Assembly: GCF_003363715.1 (NCBI RefSeq) | Contig: NZ_QREV01000034.1 | Coordinates: 1 to 51,826, forward strand | Direction: 5' to 3' | DNA: 51,826 bases | Source: Parabacteroides acidifaciens | GTDB taxonomy: Bacteria; Bacteroidota; Bacteroidia; Bacteroidales; Tannerellaceae | In this document: positions 33,336 to 43,807 of the stretch, piece by piece | How the letters are laid out: every line of letters begins with the position of its first letter | How positions within the stretch are numbered: position 1 is the first letter of the stretch | Position numbers and translations under genes: made by a program | Notes under the pieces: generated by a model | Seen by the model: the letters and a program-made list of their open reading frames with translations, nothing else | The model's database searches: none | What the model was told of the DNA's origin: nothing

Positions 33336-36300
33336 TTATTTCATTATCCGATAACTCTTACCATTCAACAACAACACATAAACACCTTTAGGCCAGCCAG
33401 ACACAGGTATTGAGCACTGAGTTCCCGAAACACCAGACTGATACCTGATCCTTCCATCTACAGAAAACACAGTAATCCAACCTGAAGCTTCCATCCCGGT
33501 CAGAACAAACACATCTCTTGTCCGATCATAATAGTATCGAATCGTTTTTTGGGGTATAGGGGTATTAGCTACTTGACTTTTCTGCAAAACGGCATAATTA
33601 CGGCAAAAATAATCATCAATCTTTACAAAATCAAGACTTCCCGTCTGCCGTCCTTTTAATTCCAACTTGACAGGAAAAAACATTCCGGACAGATCCAAAC
33701 GAATAGTTCCGGTTTTCCGTTCAGCCCTTTCCCCCTTTATCATTACGGGAACGGGCTGAGAAACTTGTTTATCGTTTAAAAACAACGCTAATTCACCAAT
33801 ATAATCCAGCTTAGTCAAATTACTAAGACAATAACGGAACGAAAAGAATGAACCATCATATCCCTCTGCCTCATTGGATGGTATGCTATATTCCTCCCCG
33901 TCCACTATCGAATAATCAGCAGACAACGATATGACAGGAGGAAGTACCGTTATGGGATAAGTGTGAACCACTCCATCCATTGCCGGCATTTCTTTCCATT
34001 CCGGACTATTTTTACTACGATAGCAAATCTTTCCATCGTATCTACCTTCCGGAAGCGTACTATATAACGAATGATTGCCTGCATAGCCAGTTCCTTTCTG
34101 CAAGGTTATATCCTGCATAAGATCTTCCGTTCCAACCAATATTCCGTTTTGATACAAAAATAGACGAAAACTACCGCTCCATGTCGATTCTGTCAGAGAA
34201 GAAGCATCCACACTAATACCCAGAGAGGTATCTGTGAGACGGGGAAATTCATTTATCAAATCACCACAGTTAATTCCTCCACTCGCTAAAAAGACAACCT
34301 GATCATCGTCTTTTCTATCTAATAAACGAATAGAATAATGATACTCAGATGAATTAGGCATCGTCAAATCATAATCTTTTCCATCATTTGTTTTCCAATA
34401 AGGAGTTAATGACATCCATTCATTATCACCTTCATCTGCTTTTACTTGAAATGAAATCGTTTCACTACTCCCGATCGGGATACGAACTCGTTCTGAAAAC
34501 AACACCTTACTTCCATGTAAGACCAAACTTCCCTCAATATTCCTCTCGCTATCGTTCCGCAAAACAAACGTTCCGGTAAATTGATTTCCTCTAATTTCTT
34601 CATACACCCCATTGCCAAACCCCGAATTCATATTTAAAGAGGTATTTATTTTTGCAAAAGAAATTACCGGAACAGACTTCCGTTCTGTTACATTAATTTT
34701 TTCTATGTTTTCCAACTGAATAAGCCGCCCCTTTTCTTTAACTGATACCCGACACATGTACTCTCCCGCTTTACGAAACATATACGGAATACTAAATTCG
34801 TTATCATTTTGAGAACTATTTTCAGGACTGGAAAGTTCACTTTCAATCACATCATATATTTTACCGGACGAATCTATCAACTCTATTTTTATATAGCCCT
34901 GATAAGGGGTCATTCCATTATTCGCAATATTAACAGACAATGTTGATTCTTGATTATCAAAGATCCATTTAGGATACCAAACCGAACAATAGCCCGTCAA
35001 CTCCACAGGTGTCAAGGCCTTTGGAGACAGCTCGACAGAAACGTTTTTATCCGGACTTATCACCTGCCAACTACCTTTTTCTTTTTTTACCGGAGTAAAT
35101 GTATAGATAGTCTTTGCTGTAACAGGTTCCAATATTTTAAAACGATAATAAGAATTACTGCTATATACCATCGGTGAAATCTTTTTAACACCATACACTT
35201 CCAATATTTCATTTGTTGAAGGTTCAATCCATGCTATTCCGTATTCCAAAGTATCACCACCTAAAATATTCATCCCATAACTGTAAGAGATTTCAATATC
35301 GTCTCCTATATACTCCGGTTGCGAATTCAATGTCAGGCTTTCCGATTGAAACCTGACCGGTGCGACCGCTTCTCCCTCTACATTATTAGGAATAATGCCG
35401 GTAATGACGCTTAATTCATGAGGGCCAATATGTGCATGATCTCCATTTATTTTGAAAAACCCGTTATCATAACCATATTCTCCCCAATCAAAATGGAAAT
35501 AATCATTACTGTCGTAACCGTCACAAACAAATTCATGCCCACCACCTGCAGACAAAACAGGACGTTTCATATCCAGTTCTTTCTTTAGCAGAGATATAAA
35601 CTGATCCTCATCCATTTCTGATGTAGAAAAAGAGCGTAAAGTAGTTTGTTTGTAATCAAAATATCGAGCCATTCCAAGTACCGCATCTGAGGGAGAAGCA
35701 CCACTGCCAAACGTTGTGTAATCCATCTCCGAAATGATACCGCATTGTTGTAACAGATATGAAATCTCATCTACCTCTTCGTAAGAGATTCCTTCTTTAT
35801 CATCTCTATTGTAAAAATCCCTCATGCGATCCCAACGAAAAGGACGGCTAAAATCCGATTTCAAACTTATTTTATGCGTTTTCGAAATATATTCTTTTTC
35901 ACCATGTCCCTGCTCCGGCCATTCCCAGTAATACATAATTTGCGCCATAGCCGTAGCCACACAACCACAGGCAGTCGATCGTCCCTCTACAATCGGTGTT
36001 TCATTCGAAAAAGGAAAAGCTTGTCCCCACCTACTCTTTAAAAGAGGAGAAACAATCTCCGCAATCCCCTCTATCGATTTTAATTCGATATTCGTATGAG
36101 CAGCATTATCCACATATCTTTTCAAAAACCACCGCAAAGCCTCAGGTACAACGTCCGTATTAAACAGTTCTTCTTGATTATATCCGACAACTTCTTGATT
36201 TGAAATAATTACAAACCCCCTTTCTCCTACATTATAGACATAATATAAAGCATTATCCACACTCTTCGTATTCACTACTCCTGCGTCAGTATAAACCAGC

Positions 36301-36452
36301 CTTAGATGGTTTTCACCTGCACTTTTTAAATTAGAGAAAGAGAAATTCTTTGAAACAAAAGCTGATGCAGCTAAAAATGCTTGTTTCTCATGCGCATGAA
36401 CCGACACAGAAAAACAGACTGATACGATCAGAAAATAAAAAACAATCTTCAT
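33336..36452 (-). CDS. Secreted C10 family (streptopain-like) cysteine protease with large C-terminal extension
   Basis: The 1038-residue protein has a signal peptide (KIVFYFLIVSVCFSVSVHA), a Spi-like propeptide up to about residue 135, and a C10 peptidase domain with catalytic Cys164 in ACGCVATAMAQI and His306 in GGGHEFVCDGYD, followed by YFHFDWGEYGYDNGFF. About 600 residues of repeated beta-sandwich sequence follow. The last 70 residues resemble a type 9 secretion sorting domain (ASGWITVFSVDGRI, PKGVYVLLLNGKSYRIMK). C10 enzymes in Bacteroidetes cleave host or bacterial proteins; the substrate here is unknown. The start at 36452 is chosen because the promoter lies between it and the longer ORF start at 36503. 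Confidence 0.88.
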   Translation of the reverse strand: MKIVFYFLIVSVCFSVSVHAHEKQAFLAASAFVSKNFSFSNLKSAGENHLRLVYTDAGVVNTKSVDNALYYVYNVGERGFVIISNQEVVGYNQEELFNTDVVPEALRWFLKRYVDNAAHTNIELKSIEGIAEIVSPLLKSRWGQAFPFSNETPIVEGRSTACGCVATAMAQIMYYWEWPEQGHGEKEYISKTHKISLKSDFSRPFRWDRMRDFYNRDDKEGISYEEVDEISYLLQQCGIISEMDYTTFGSGASPSDAVLGMARYFDYKQTTLRSFSTSEMDEDQFISLLKKELDMKRPVLSAGGGHEFVCDGYDSNDYFHFDWGEYGYDNGFFKINGDHAHIGPHELSVITGIIPNNVEGEAVAPVRFQSESLTLNSQPEYIGDDIEISYSYGMNILGGDTLEYGIAWIEPSTNEILEVYGVKKISPMVYSSNSYYRFKILEPVTAKTIYTFTPVKKEKGSWQVISPDKNVSVELSPKALTPVELTGYCSVWYPKWIFDNQESTLSVNIANNGMTPYQGYIKIELIDSSGKIYDVIESELSSPENSSQNDNEFSIPYMFRKAGEYMCRVSVKEKGRLIQLENIEKINVTERKSVPVISFAKINTSLNMNSGFGNGVYEEIRGNQFTGTFVLRNDSERNIEGSLVLHGSKVLFSERVRIPIGSSETISFQVKADEGDNEWMSLTPYWKTNDGKDYDLTMPNSSEYHYSIRLLDRKDDDQVVFLASGGINCGDLINEFPRLTDTSLGISVDASSLTESTWSGSFRLFLYQNGILVGTEDLMQDITLQKGTGYAGNHSLYSTLPEGRYDGKICYRSKNSPEWKEMPAMDGVVHTYPITVLPPVISLSADYSIVDGEEYSIPSNEAEGYDGSFFSFRYCLSNLTKLDYIGELALFLNDKQVSQPVPVMIKGERAERKTGTIRLDLSGMFFPVKLELKGRQTGSLDFVKIDDYFCRNYAVLQKSQVANTPIPQKTIRYYYDRTRDVFVLTGMEASGWITVFSVDGRIRYQSGVSGTQCSIPVSGWPKGVYVLLLNGKSYRIMK

Positions 36453-36479
36453 AATTGTATTATATAAATAGAATTTGTT

Positions 36480-36513
36480 CAAAGATAAACATAATAAAAG
36501 CATTCACTCCAAA
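36480..36513 (-). promoter_or_regulatory. Promoter of the C10 protease gene
   Basis: On the minus strand, TTTG at 36513-36510 and TATCTTTG at 36487-36480 are spaced by 22 bases. The start codon at 36452 lies 27 bases downstream of the box. The promoter is back to back with that of yicC. Confidence 0.7.
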
Positions 36514-36533
36514 GACTTTCCAATTATTTTCTG

Positions 36534-36541
36534 TAAGTTTG
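36534..36541 (+). promoter_or_regulatory. Promoter -7 box of the yicC-gmk-nadD group
   Basis: TAAGTTTG matches TAnnTTTG and lies 19 bases before the yicC ATG at 36561. Confidence 0.65.
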
Positions 36542-36560
36542 CAATCTAATTCTCAGAATA

Positions 36561-37433
36561 ATGATACAATCAATGACAGGATTCGGTAAGGTTACAGCCG
36601 AACTTCCTTCAAAAAAAGTAACCGTAGAAATAAAGGCTCTGAACAGTAAACAGCTGGATTTGTCAACGCGTATTCCTTCTATTTTTAAAGATAAGGAAAT
36701 GCAGATACGCAGTTTGTTACTCCAGTCATTGGAACGTGGGAAAGTCGAATTCAATATATTCATCGAATATATCGGAAAAGACATCCCCACCCAAATCAAC
36801 CTGCCTGCGGTGGAAAACTACTACAACCAGATCAAAGATATTTCCGACAAACTGAATATCGCGCTTCCTTCAGACTGGTTCCAGACATTACTTCGCATGC
36901 CGGACGTAATCAAGACAGAGGCGCAGGAAGTAAACGAGGAAGAATGGACAGTCGTAGAGGGTGCGATCAAAGAGGCAATCAAGCATCTTTGCGATTTCCG
37001 CATCCAGGAAGGCGCCATGTTGCAAAAGCTGTTTGAACAGAAAATTGCCAACATCGCACGTCTGCTTTCGGAAGTAGAACTCTATGAAAAGGAACGGATC
37101 GAAAAGGTAAAGACCCGCATCATGGACAACCTCGAAAAGATTGCCGGACAGGACTACGACAAGAACCGTTTCGAACAGGAAATGATCTATTACATCGAAA
37201 AGCTGGATGTAAACGAAGAAAAGAACCGCCTGGACAACCACCTGAAATACTATATCAGCACAATGGAAAGCGGACACGGACAAGGCAAAAAGCTTGGTTT
37301 CATCGCCCAAGAAATAGGACGTGAAATCAATACGCTCGGTTCGAAAAGTAACCATGCGGAAATGCAAAAGATCGTCGTTCAGATGAAAGACGAACTGGAA
37401 CAGATCAAGGAACAAGTATTAAATGTATTATAA
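36561..37433 (+). CDS. yicC: YicC family endoribonuclease-like protein
   Basis: The 290-residue cytosolic protein has the YicC N-terminal signature (MIQSMTGFGKVTAELPSK) and the conserved C-terminal segment (GKKLGFIAQEIGREINTLGS) with SNHAEMQ. YicC proteins are reported as endoribonucleases acting on RNA and small RNAs. Length is typical. It starts a plus-strand group with gmk (9 bases apart), the small membrane protein and nadD, an order common in Bacteroidetes. Confidence 0.94.
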   Translation: MIQSMTGFGKVTAELPSKKVTVEIKALNSKQLDLSTRIPSIFKDKEMQIRSLLLQSLERGKVEFNIFIEYIGKDIPTQINLPAVENYYNQIKDISDKLNIALPSDWFQTLLRMPDVIKTEAQEVNEEEWTVVEGAIKEAIKHLCDFRIQEGAMLQKLFEQKIANIARLLSEVELYEKERIEKVKTRIMDNLEKIAGQDYDKNRFEQEMIYYIEKLDVNEEKNRLDNHLKYYISTMESGHGQGKKLGFIAQEIGREINTLGSKSNHAEMQKIVVQMKDELEQIKEQVLNVL

Positions 37434-37442
37434 AACAAGCAT

Positions 37443-38012
37443 ATGGCCGGCAAATTGATCATATTCTCCGCACCGTCTGGTTCGGGCAAATCAACTATCA
37501 TTAATTTCCTGCTGAAGCAGAACCTGAACCTGCATTTCTCCATCTCGGCAACAAGCCGGGCCCCGCGCGGAACGGAAAAAGACGGAGTGGAATATTATTT
37601 CCTTACTCCGAACGAATTTCGCAGCCGTATCGCAGCCGGGGATTTTCTGGAATACGAAGAAGTCTATACAGATAAATATTACGGCACGCTGAAAAGCGAA
37701 GTCGAAAGAAGACTCAATAACGGCGATAACGTGATATTCGACGTCGACGTGGTTGGCGGGTGTAACATCAAGAAATTCTACGGCGACCGCGCATTGTCGG
37801 TTTTCATCCAACCTCCTTGCATCGCAGACCTGCGGAAACGCCTCGAAGGTCGTGGGACGGATACCCCGGAAGTGATCGAAAGCCGCATCGCAAAAGCTGA
37901 ATACGAACTCAGCTTTGCAGACAAATTCGATGTAATCGTGGTTAATGACAAGCTGGAAAAAGCACAGGACGAAGCATTGAAGGTGATAAAAGAATTCCTA
38001 AAAAAGGCATGA
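37443..38012 (+). CDS. gmk: Guanylate kinase
   Basis: Phosphorylates GMP to GDP with ATP. The 189-residue product has the P-loop (FSAPSGSGKSTI, residues about 8-19), the GMP-binding motif TSRAPRGTEKDGVEYYF and the lid region around IESRIAKAEYELSFAD. Length is normal. Its stop overlaps the start of the 57-residue membrane protein by 4 bases (ATGA). Confidence 0.96.
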   Translation: MAGKLIIFSAPSGSGKSTIINFLLKQNLNLHFSISATSRAPRGTEKDGVEYYFLTPNEFRSRIAAGDFLEYEEVYTDKYYGTLKSEVERRLNNGDNVIFDVDVVGGCNIKKFYGDRALSVFIQPPCIADLRKRLEGRGTDTPEVIESRIAKAEYELSFADKFDVIVVNDKLEKAQDEALKVIKEFLKKA

Positions 38013-38182
38013 GTAATAAGAGTTTATCCAAAAAGTGGCTGTACACCTTTATAGTAATAGCAATCCTGGCACTTGTCACCTGTGCGTTCGCCCTTTATTA
38101 TAAGGAATATATAATCGCAACCGGTACCGGACTGGTATTTGGCATACAGGCCATTAATATTTTCAAGTGGAAACGAAACTGA
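38009..38182 (+). CDS. Small two-span membrane protein, 57 residues
   Basis: An ORF of 57 codons from ATG at 38009, overlapping the gmk stop by 4 bases, to a TGA at 38180-38182. The peptide has two hydrophobic segments ([20 protein letters not shown] and [18 protein letters not shown]) joined by a short YKEY turn, and basic ends (KKW, KWKRN). The ATGA coupling to gmk and the 16-base overlap with nadD argue for a genuine gene inside the operon. Function unknown. Confidence 0.7.
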   Translation: MSNKSLSKKWLYTFIVIAILALVTCAFALYYKEYIIATGTGLVFGIQAINIFKWKRN

Positions 38183-38757
38183 TACAGGACGCAACCGGGA
38201 AACGCAAAACCGGCATCTATTCCGGTTCATTCAATCCGGTTCACATCGGCCATTTGGCATTAGCCAACTGGCTGTGTGAATTTACGGAATTGGATGAATT
38301 GTGGTTCTTGATCACTCCACATAATCCGTTAAAGGCAAAAGGAGAGTTGATGGATGACCGGCTTCGCTACGAACTGGTGAAAAAATCCATTGCCGGTTAT
38401 CCCAAATTCCAGGCAAGCGACTTCGAGTTTTCACTTCCGCAACCCACTTACACCATCCATACCCTCCGGGCATTAGAAAAAAATTATCCGGACAGGGAAT
38501 TTTATTTTATCATGGGAGCTGACAACTGGAAATACATCACCAGGTGGGTGGAATATGAATCCATCGTTTCCAATTATCCTATCTTCATCTATCCCCGTAA
38601 AGGTTTCGATGTCGAAATACCAGCACAATATCCTCATATTAAATTAGTAGACGCCCCTTTAATCGAAATATCCTCCTCTTTCATCCGCCAGGCATATGAA
38701 GCAGGGAAAGACGTCCGTTTCTTCCTGCCCGAAGCCATACGAAACCTGCCTTTCTGA
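38167..38757 (+). CDS. nadD: Nicotinate-nucleotide adenylyltransferase
   Basis: Adenylylates nicotinate mononucleotide to deamido-NAD in NAD synthesis. The 196-residue product has the nucleotidyltransferase motif [16 protein letters not shown] and the C-terminal ISSSFIR motif. No ATG is suitably placed: the apparent start is GTG at 38167, about a dozen codons before the first core strand (KTGIYSGSF), overlapping the preceding small gene by 16 bases. This suggests translational coupling. Length is normal for the family. Confidence 0.93.
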   Translation: METKLIQDATGKRKTGIYSGSFNPVHIGHLALANWLCEFTELDELWFLITPHNPLKAKGELMDDRLRYELVKKSIAGYPKFQASDFEFSLPQPTYTIHTLRALEKNYPDREFYFIMGADNWKYITRWVEYESIVSNYPIFIYPRKGFDVEIPAQYPHIKLVDAPLIEISSSFIRQAYEAGKDVRFFLPEAIRNLPF

Positions 38758-38833
38758 TTACAAAACAATACCTTTTAAGAACATAAAGCGTAAAGTCGCA
38801 CCCGTTTTTAGGGGATAAGTAAGAAAAGTTTTG

Positions 38834-38841
38834 TACTTTTG
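38834..38841 (+). promoter_or_regulatory. Promoter -7 box of lysS
   Basis: TACTTTTG matches TAnnTTTG and lies 27 bases before the ATG at 38869. It overlaps the longer in-frame ORF start at 38839, which supports the ATG at 38869. Confidence 0.7.
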
Positions 38842-38868
38842 CGCCGTATTATACAAAATAATAGCATA

Positions 38869-40599
38869 ATGAATCTATTAGAACTGAGTGAACAGGAAAT
38901 CATAAGACGTAACAGCATGGAGCAGTTGCGCCAGATGGGGATAGAGCCTTATCCCGCCGCTGAGTACGTAACAAACGCATTTTCCAAAGAAATAAAAGAG
39001 AATTTTAAAGACGACGCGGAGCCTCGTCCTGTCAGCATTGCAGGCCGTATCATGAGCCGCCGTATTATGGGTAAGGCTTCCTTTATGGAGCTGCAGGATT
39101 CCGAAGGCAGAATACAGGTTTATATCTCTCGCGATGATATCTGTCCGGAAGAAAACAAAGACTTGTACAACGTCGTTTTCAAAAAGTTACTGGATATCGG
39201 CGACTTCGTCGGAATCAAAGGTTTTGTATTCCGTACACAGATGGGCGAAATTTCCGTTCATGCACAGGAACTGACCGTATTATCCAAATCACTCAAACCG
39301 CTGCCGGTCGTTAAATATAAAGACGGCGTAGCATACGACGGATTTAACGATGCAGAATTGCGCTATCGCCAGCGTTATGTCGACCTGGTAGTAAACGATG
39401 GCGTAAAGGATATTTTCATGAAACGCGCAAAAGTCATCAAAACAATGCGTACTGCGCTGGATGAAGCCGGATATACGGAAGTAGAAACTCCTATTTTGCA
39501 ATCGATCCCCGGAGGGGCAAGTGCACGTCCGTTTATCACACATCACAATTCATTGGATATCGGTCTCTATCTGCGTATCGCAACTGAGCTTTACCTGAAA
39601 AGACTGATCGTCGGAGGGTTCGAAGGCGTCTACGAAATCGGCAAGAATTTCCGTAACGAAGGTATGGACCGGACGCACAATCCGGAATTTACATGTATGG
39701 AGCTTTATGTCCAATATAAGGATTATAACTGGATGATGAGTTTCACCGAGCAACTGCTGGAACGGATCTGCATCGCAGTCAATGGCACGAGCGAAAGCAC
39801 TGTCGACGGTAAGACTATCAGCTTTAAAGCACCCTACCGCCGCTTACCGATATTGGATGCCATCAAAGAAAAAACAGGTTACGACCTGAACGGCAAAAGC
39901 GAAGATGAAATCCGTTCGATCTGCAAAGAATTGAAACTGGAAATCGACGATACAATGGGCAAAGGTAAGCTGATCGATGAAATATTCGGTGAATTCTGCG
40001 AAGGCACATTCATCCAGCCGACCTTCATCATCGACTACCCTGTCGAAATGAGCCCGCTTACAAAGATGCACCGAAGCAAACCGGGACTGACCGAACGATT
40101 CGAGCTGATGGTCAACGGTAAAGAATTGGCCAACGCCTATAGCGAGCTGAACGACCCGATCGACCAGGAAGAACGCTTCAAAGAACAATTGCGCCTGAGC
40201 GAAAAGGGAGATGACGAAGCGATGTTTATCGACCAGGATTTCCTGCGTGCCCTGCAATTCGGTATGCCTCCTACGTCCGGTATCGGTATCGGCATCGACC
40301 GCTTGGTGATGTTGATGACAGGCCAGACAACCATCCAGGAAGTATTGCTCTTCCCGCAAATGCGTCCGGAAAAGACAGCCAAGAAAGATGCAGCCGATAA
40401 GTATGTAGCTTTAGGCATCGACGAAGCTTGGGTTCCCGCCCTGCAGAAAGCCGGATATATAACAGTCGACATGCTGGCTGATGTAAATCCCAACAAGCTG
40501 AGACAGGAGCTCTGCGAAATGAATAAGAAATATAAGTTGGAATTGCAAAACCCAACTGCCGAAGAAGTTGAGGCATGGATTGCCAAAGTTGTCAAATAA
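38869..40599 (+). CDS. lysS: Lysyl-tRNA synthetase, class II
   Basis: Charges tRNA-Lys with lysine. The 576-residue product has the N-terminal OB-fold anticodon-binding domain ([20 protein letters not shown]) and class II motifs: motif 2 [20 protein letters not shown] and motif 3 [14 protein letters not shown]. The C terminus continues about 75 residues beyond motif 3 ([20 protein letters not shown]), an extension resembling a helical domain seen in Bacteroidetes LysRS proteins. The start is ATG at 38869, downstream of the promoter box. gpsA follows after 11 bases. Confidence 0.96.
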   Translation: MNLLELSEQEIIRRNSMEQLRQMGIEPYPAAEYVTNAFSKEIKENFKDDAEPRPVSIAGRIMSRRIMGKASFMELQDSEGRIQVYISRDDICPEENKDLYNVVFKKLLDIGDFVGIKGFVFRTQMGEISVHAQELTVLSKSLKPLPVVKYKDGVAYDGFNDAELRYRQRYVDLVVNDGVKDIFMKRAKVIKTMRTALDEAGYTEVETPILQSIPGGASARPFITHHNSLDIGLYLRIATELYLKRLIVGGFEGVYEIGKNFRNEGMDRTHNPEFTCMELYVQYKDYNWMMSFTEQLLERICIAVNGTSESTVDGKTISFKAPYRRLPILDAIKEKTGYDLNGKSEDEIRSICKELKLEIDDTMGKGKLIDEIFGEFCEGTFIQPTFIIDYPVEMSPLTKMHRSKPGLTERFELMVNGKELANAYSELNDPIDQEERFKEQLRLSEKGDDEAMFIDQDFLRALQFGMPPTSGIGIGIDRLVMLMTGQTTIQEVLLFPQMRPEKTAKKDAADKYVALGIDEAWVPALQKAGYITVDMLADVNPNKLRQELCEMNKKYKLELQNPTAEEVEAWIAKVVK

Positions 40600-40610
40600 T
40601 AGATAATACT

Positions 40611-41606
40611 ATGAAGTTGCCCGGAAAAATTGCAATAATGGGTGGTGGTAGCTGGGCTACCGCCTTGGCCAAGATTGTACTTTCTACACAAGATAGTATT
40701 AACTGGTATATGCGTCGACCAGACCAGGTGGAAGAGTTTATGCTGTTGGGGCATAACCCCAGCTATCTCTCTGCTATTAAATTCGATACTGACAAAATCA
40801 AATTCTACACAGATATAAACGAGGTAATAAAAGAGTCGAATACATTAATTTTCGCCACCCCGTCCCCATTCCTGAAACAGCATCTGATGAAGGTGACCAC
40901 TTCGATGAAGGACAAATTCATCATCTCAGCCATCAAGGGAATCGTACCGGACGAAAATATGCTTGTAGCCGACTACTTTGCCGAGTATTACGATGTACCG
41001 ATTGATAATATCGCCGTTATCGGTGGACCGTGCCACGCCGAAGAGATCGCACTCGAACGGTTGTCCTACATTACGCTGGCTTGCCCGAATATCGAGAATG
41101 CGAAAGCAATCGCCCCCGTATTCAAAAACCAATATCTGAACAACTCCTGTTGCAAGGATGTTACAGGTATTGAATATGCATCCGTTTTGAAAAACGTATA
41201 TGCTATCGTTGCCGGTATCTGCCACGGTATGAAATACGGAGATAACTTCCTGGCGGTTTTCATCTGCAACGCGATTGAAGAGATGCGAAACTTCCTCAAT
41301 GCCGTACATGGTTTGGAACGGGATGTGACCGACTCCGTATATCTCGGCGATTTGTTGGTGACCGCTTATTCCCGGTTCAGCCGGAACCGTACATTCGGTA
41401 CCATGATCGGGAAAGGTTATTCCGTCAAAATAGCCCAGCTTGAAATGGAAATGATCGCAGAAGGCTATTACGGGACCAAATGTATCCGCGAGATAAACGA
41501 GAAATATAAGGTAAACATGCCGATCTTAGATACTCTATACAGTATTTTATACGAAAAGAAATCGCCGACTACCGCGATACGGCAGTTGACCGAAACATTT
41601 AAATAA
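40611..41606 (+). CDS. gpsA: Glycerol-3-phosphate dehydrogenase [NAD(P)+]
   Basis: Reduces dihydroxyacetone phosphate to sn-glycerol-3-phosphate for phospholipid synthesis. The 331-residue product has an N-terminal Rossmann loop ([14 protein letters not shown]), the segment ISAIKGI with the conserved lysine, [10 protein letters not shown], and a C-terminal helical domain with GMKYGDNF and SRNRTFG. The start at 40611 is chosen over an in-frame upstream codon that overlaps the lysS end. pgi follows after 10 bases. Confidence 0.95.
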   Translation: MKLPGKIAIMGGGSWATALAKIVLSTQDSINWYMRRPDQVEEFMLLGHNPSYLSAIKFDTDKIKFYTDINEVIKESNTLIFATPSPFLKQHLMKVTTSMKDKFIISAIKGIVPDENMLVADYFAEYYDVPIDNIAVIGGPCHAEEIALERLSYITLACPNIENAKAIAPVFKNQYLNNSCCKDVTGIEYASVLKNVYAIVAGICHGMKYGDNFLAVFICNAIEEMRNFLNAVHGLERDVTDSVYLGDLLVTAYSRFSRNRTFGTMIGKGYSVKIAQLEMEMIAEGYYGTKCIREINEKYKVNMPILDTLYSILYEKKSPTTAIRQLTETFK

Positions 41607-41616
41607 TAATGTGAAT

Positions 41617-42960
41617 ATGAAGAACATCAGTCTTAACATTGACAAGGCACTGGGTACTGTTACAAAAGAACAGGTGTATGCTCAGGCTGCAAAGGCTAAC
41701 GAATGTAATGCCACTTTACAAAATGGTAATGGAGCAGGTAACGACTTTTTAGGTTGGTTGCATCTCCCCTCTTCTATTACAGATGCTGAACTTACAGACA
41801 TCGAAAATACGGCTAACGTACTTCGCTCTAAATGTGAAGTCGTTGTTGCCATCGGTATCGGCGGTAGCTATCTGGGAACAAAAGCAGTGGTAGAAGCCCT
41901 GAACAATAGCTTCGACTGGTTGCATACAGACCGTAAAAACCCGGTTCTGGTATATGCCGGACACAATATCGGCGAAGACTACCTGTATGAACTTTGCGAA
42001 ATCCTGAAAGGTAAACAGTTCGGCCTGATCAATATTTCCAAATCCGGAACGACTACCGAACCGGCCTTAGCTTTCCGTATGTTGAAGAAACAGCTGGAAG
42101 ATGTAGTCGGCAAAGAAGAGGCCAAACACCGCATCGTTGCCATCACAGATGCCAAGAGAGGTGCGCTCCGTACATTGGCAGATCAGGAAGGTTATAAGAC
42201 ATTTATCATTCCTGACAATGTAGGCGGCCGTTTCTCCGTACTGACTCCGGTTGGTTTGTTGCCTATCGCAGTTGCAGGTATCAATATCCGCGATCTGGTC
42301 GCTGGAGCTGTTTCAATGGAAAAAGCGACAGACGTAAGCGTACCTTTCGCCGATAATATGGCTGAAATCTATGCTGCAACGCGTAATGAATTATATAAGA
42401 GCGGTAAGAAAGTTGAAATCCTCGCAAACTTCCACCCGAAACTCCACTACATCGCAGAATGGTGGAAACAGTTGTACGGCGAAAGCGAAGGTAAGAACGG
42501 CAAAGGTATTTTCCCGGCTTCCGTAGACCTGACAACCGACCTGCACTCTATGGGCCAGTGGATTCAGGATGGCGAACGCACCATCTTCGAAACGGTCATT
42601 TCTGTAGAAGAGCCGACCCATAAAGTACTTGTTCCGACAGACGAAGCAAACTTGGACGGTTTGAACTTCCTTGCCGGCAAACGCGTAGATGAAGTAAACA
42701 AGATGGCAGAATTAGGTACCCAGCTGGCTCACGTAGACGGCGGTGTTCCCAACCTCAAGATCACAATGCCGGAAGTAAGCGCTTACTACATTGGCCAGTT
42801 GTTCTATTTCTTCGAAAGAGCTTGCGGCATCAGCGGTTATATGTTAGGTGTAAATCCGTTCGACCAGCCGGGTGTTGAAGCATACAAGAAAAACATGTTC
42901 GCCCTGCTGAACAAACCGGGATACGAAAAGGAAAGCGAAGCGATCCGCGCCCGATTGTAA
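41617..42960 (+). CDS. pgi: Glucose-6-phosphate isomerase
   Basis: Interconverts glucose-6-phosphate and fructose-6-phosphate. The 447-residue product is of the short bacterial type. Motifs: [19 protein letters not shown], the catalytic-site segment [35 protein letters not shown] and, near the C terminus, [16 protein letters not shown] with a conserved lysine. GTG at 41611 is an in-frame alternative start; the ATG at 41617 is preferred. It closes the lysS-gpsA-pgi group and is followed by a strong terminator. Confidence 0.96.
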   Translation: MKNISLNIDKALGTVTKEQVYAQAAKANECNATLQNGNGAGNDFLGWLHLPSSITDAELTDIENTANVLRSKCEVVVAIGIGGSYLGTKAVVEALNNSFDWLHTDRKNPVLVYAGHNIGEDYLYELCEILKGKQFGLINISKSGTTTEPALAFRMLKKQLEDVVGKEEAKHRIVAITDAKRGALRTLADQEGYKTFIIPDNVGGRFSVLTPVGLLPIAVAGINIRDLVAGAVSMEKATDVSVPFADNMAEIYAATRNELYKSGKKVEILANFHPKLHYIAEWWKQLYGESEGKNGKGIFPASVDLTTDLHSMGQWIQDGERTIFETVISVEEPTHKVLVPTDEANLDGLNFLAGKRVDEVNKMAELGTQLAHVDGGVPNLKITMPEVSAYYIGQLFYFFERACGISGYMLGVNPFDQPGVEAYKKNMFALLNKPGYEKESEAIRARL

Positions 42961-42984
42961 TTAAGTCGGTACATAACATAAATA

Positions 42985-43035
42985 AAAAGGTGAAAGTAGG
43001 AGTCCGATATCTCCCTACTTTCACCTTTTATTTTT
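42985..43035 (+). terminator. Intrinsic terminator after pgi
   Basis: Arms at 42985-43000 and 43014-43029 pair perfectly over 16 bases with a 13-base loop, followed by A and five T. The stem (AAAAGGTGAAAGTAGG) lies 24 bases after the pgi stop and separates it from the DUF3791 promoter. Confidence 0.88.
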
Positions 43036-43068
43036 AAGAAGATATCTCTATACTAAAGAGTTTTCTTG

Positions 43069-43076
43069 TATCTTTG
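43069..43076 (+). promoter_or_regulatory. Promoter -7 box of the DUF3791/DUF3990 module
   Basis: TATCTTTG matches TAnnTTTG and lies 30 bases before the ATG at 43107. The module therefore has its own promoter. Confidence 0.7.
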
Positions 43077-43106
43077 TTTTTAGAATGTAAAAGAAAGGAG
43101 GAACCT

Positions 43107-43331
43107 ATGTCCCGAACAGAAAAGAACAAACTGGATTTTACCATAGCTCTGATTGCAGAATTTGCCGCAACCTATAAGCTCAAGCAGAAACAAGCGTTCA
43201 ATTATCTGAATCGTTTTAAAGGCATGCAATTCCTCCACAAGCATTACGATGTATTGCACACCCAATCATTCGAAGATGTCATAGAAAATCTGGCAATGGT
43301 CTGCCGCAATAATGGAGGGGAGTTGGCATGA
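43107..43331 (+). CDS. DUF3791 protein, likely antitoxin-like partner
   Basis: The 74-residue protein is helical and basic in its first half (EKNKLDFTIALIAEFAATYK) and ends with the DUF3791 hallmark HYDVLHTQSFEDVIENL. It is preceded by AAAGGAGG, an unusually strong ribosome-binding site for this genome, which fixes the start at 43107. Its stop overlaps the DUF3990 start by 4 bases (ATGA). DUF3791 genes are regularly found directly before DUF3990 genes; an antitoxin or accessory role is inferred. Confidence 0.82.
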   Translation: MSRTEKNKLDFTIALIAEFAATYKLKQKQAFNYLNRFKGMQFLHKHYDVLHTQSFEDVIENLAMVCRNNGGELA

Positions 43332-43807
43332 AACTCTATCACGGCTCTAATATGGAAATTTCTTTTCCTGATTTATCACGTTCAAAGCCTTTCAAAGACT
43401 TTGGACAAGGCTTTTATCTGTCACATGATTATGAACAAGCGCAAGCTTTAGCTAAGCAAAAAGCGGAACAATTACAAACAGAAACTCCATACATAACGAC
43501 CTTCGAATGGGATGAGGGAATCCTAAACGCTTCGACATTACAGACAAAAGTATTCGAAGATTATTGTGAAGAATGGGCAGAATTCGTTTTCATGAATCGT
43601 GACCGTAAACGTGTTCACCCCATACATTCTTACGATATCGTAATCGGCCCGATTGCAGATGATGGAGTCACCTATCAATTACGCCGATTTCAAATGGGAA
43701 TCATTCCAATGGATAAATTGATAGAAGAACTAAAATATTCAAAAGGATTGACCATACAATATTATTTTGGGACAGAACGTGCCCTTTCTTATTTAAAGAA
43801 ATTATGA
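43328..43807 (+). CDS. DUF3990 protein, ADP-ribosyltransferase-like
   Basis: The 159-residue cytosolic protein begins with LYHGS (His5) and has FGQGFYLS (Tyr30), the first two positions of the His-Tyr-Glu motif of diphtheria-toxin/PARP-type ADP-ribosyltransferases. The middle contains DIVIGPIADDGVTYQLRRF; a third-position glutamine or glutamate in this stretch is possible but unproven. DUF3990 is placed in the ART superfamily. It is translationally coupled to small genes on both sides, each with a 4-base ATGA overlap, as in toxin-antitoxin modules. Toxicity is inference. Confidence 0.82.
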   Translation: MKLYHGSNMEISFPDLSRSKPFKDFGQGFYLSHDYEQAQALAKQKAEQLQTETPYITTFEWDEGILNASTLQTKVFEDYCEEWAEFVFMNRDRKRVHPIHSYDIVIGPIADDGVTYQLRRFQMGIIPMDKLIEELKYSKGLTIQYYFGTERALSYLKKL

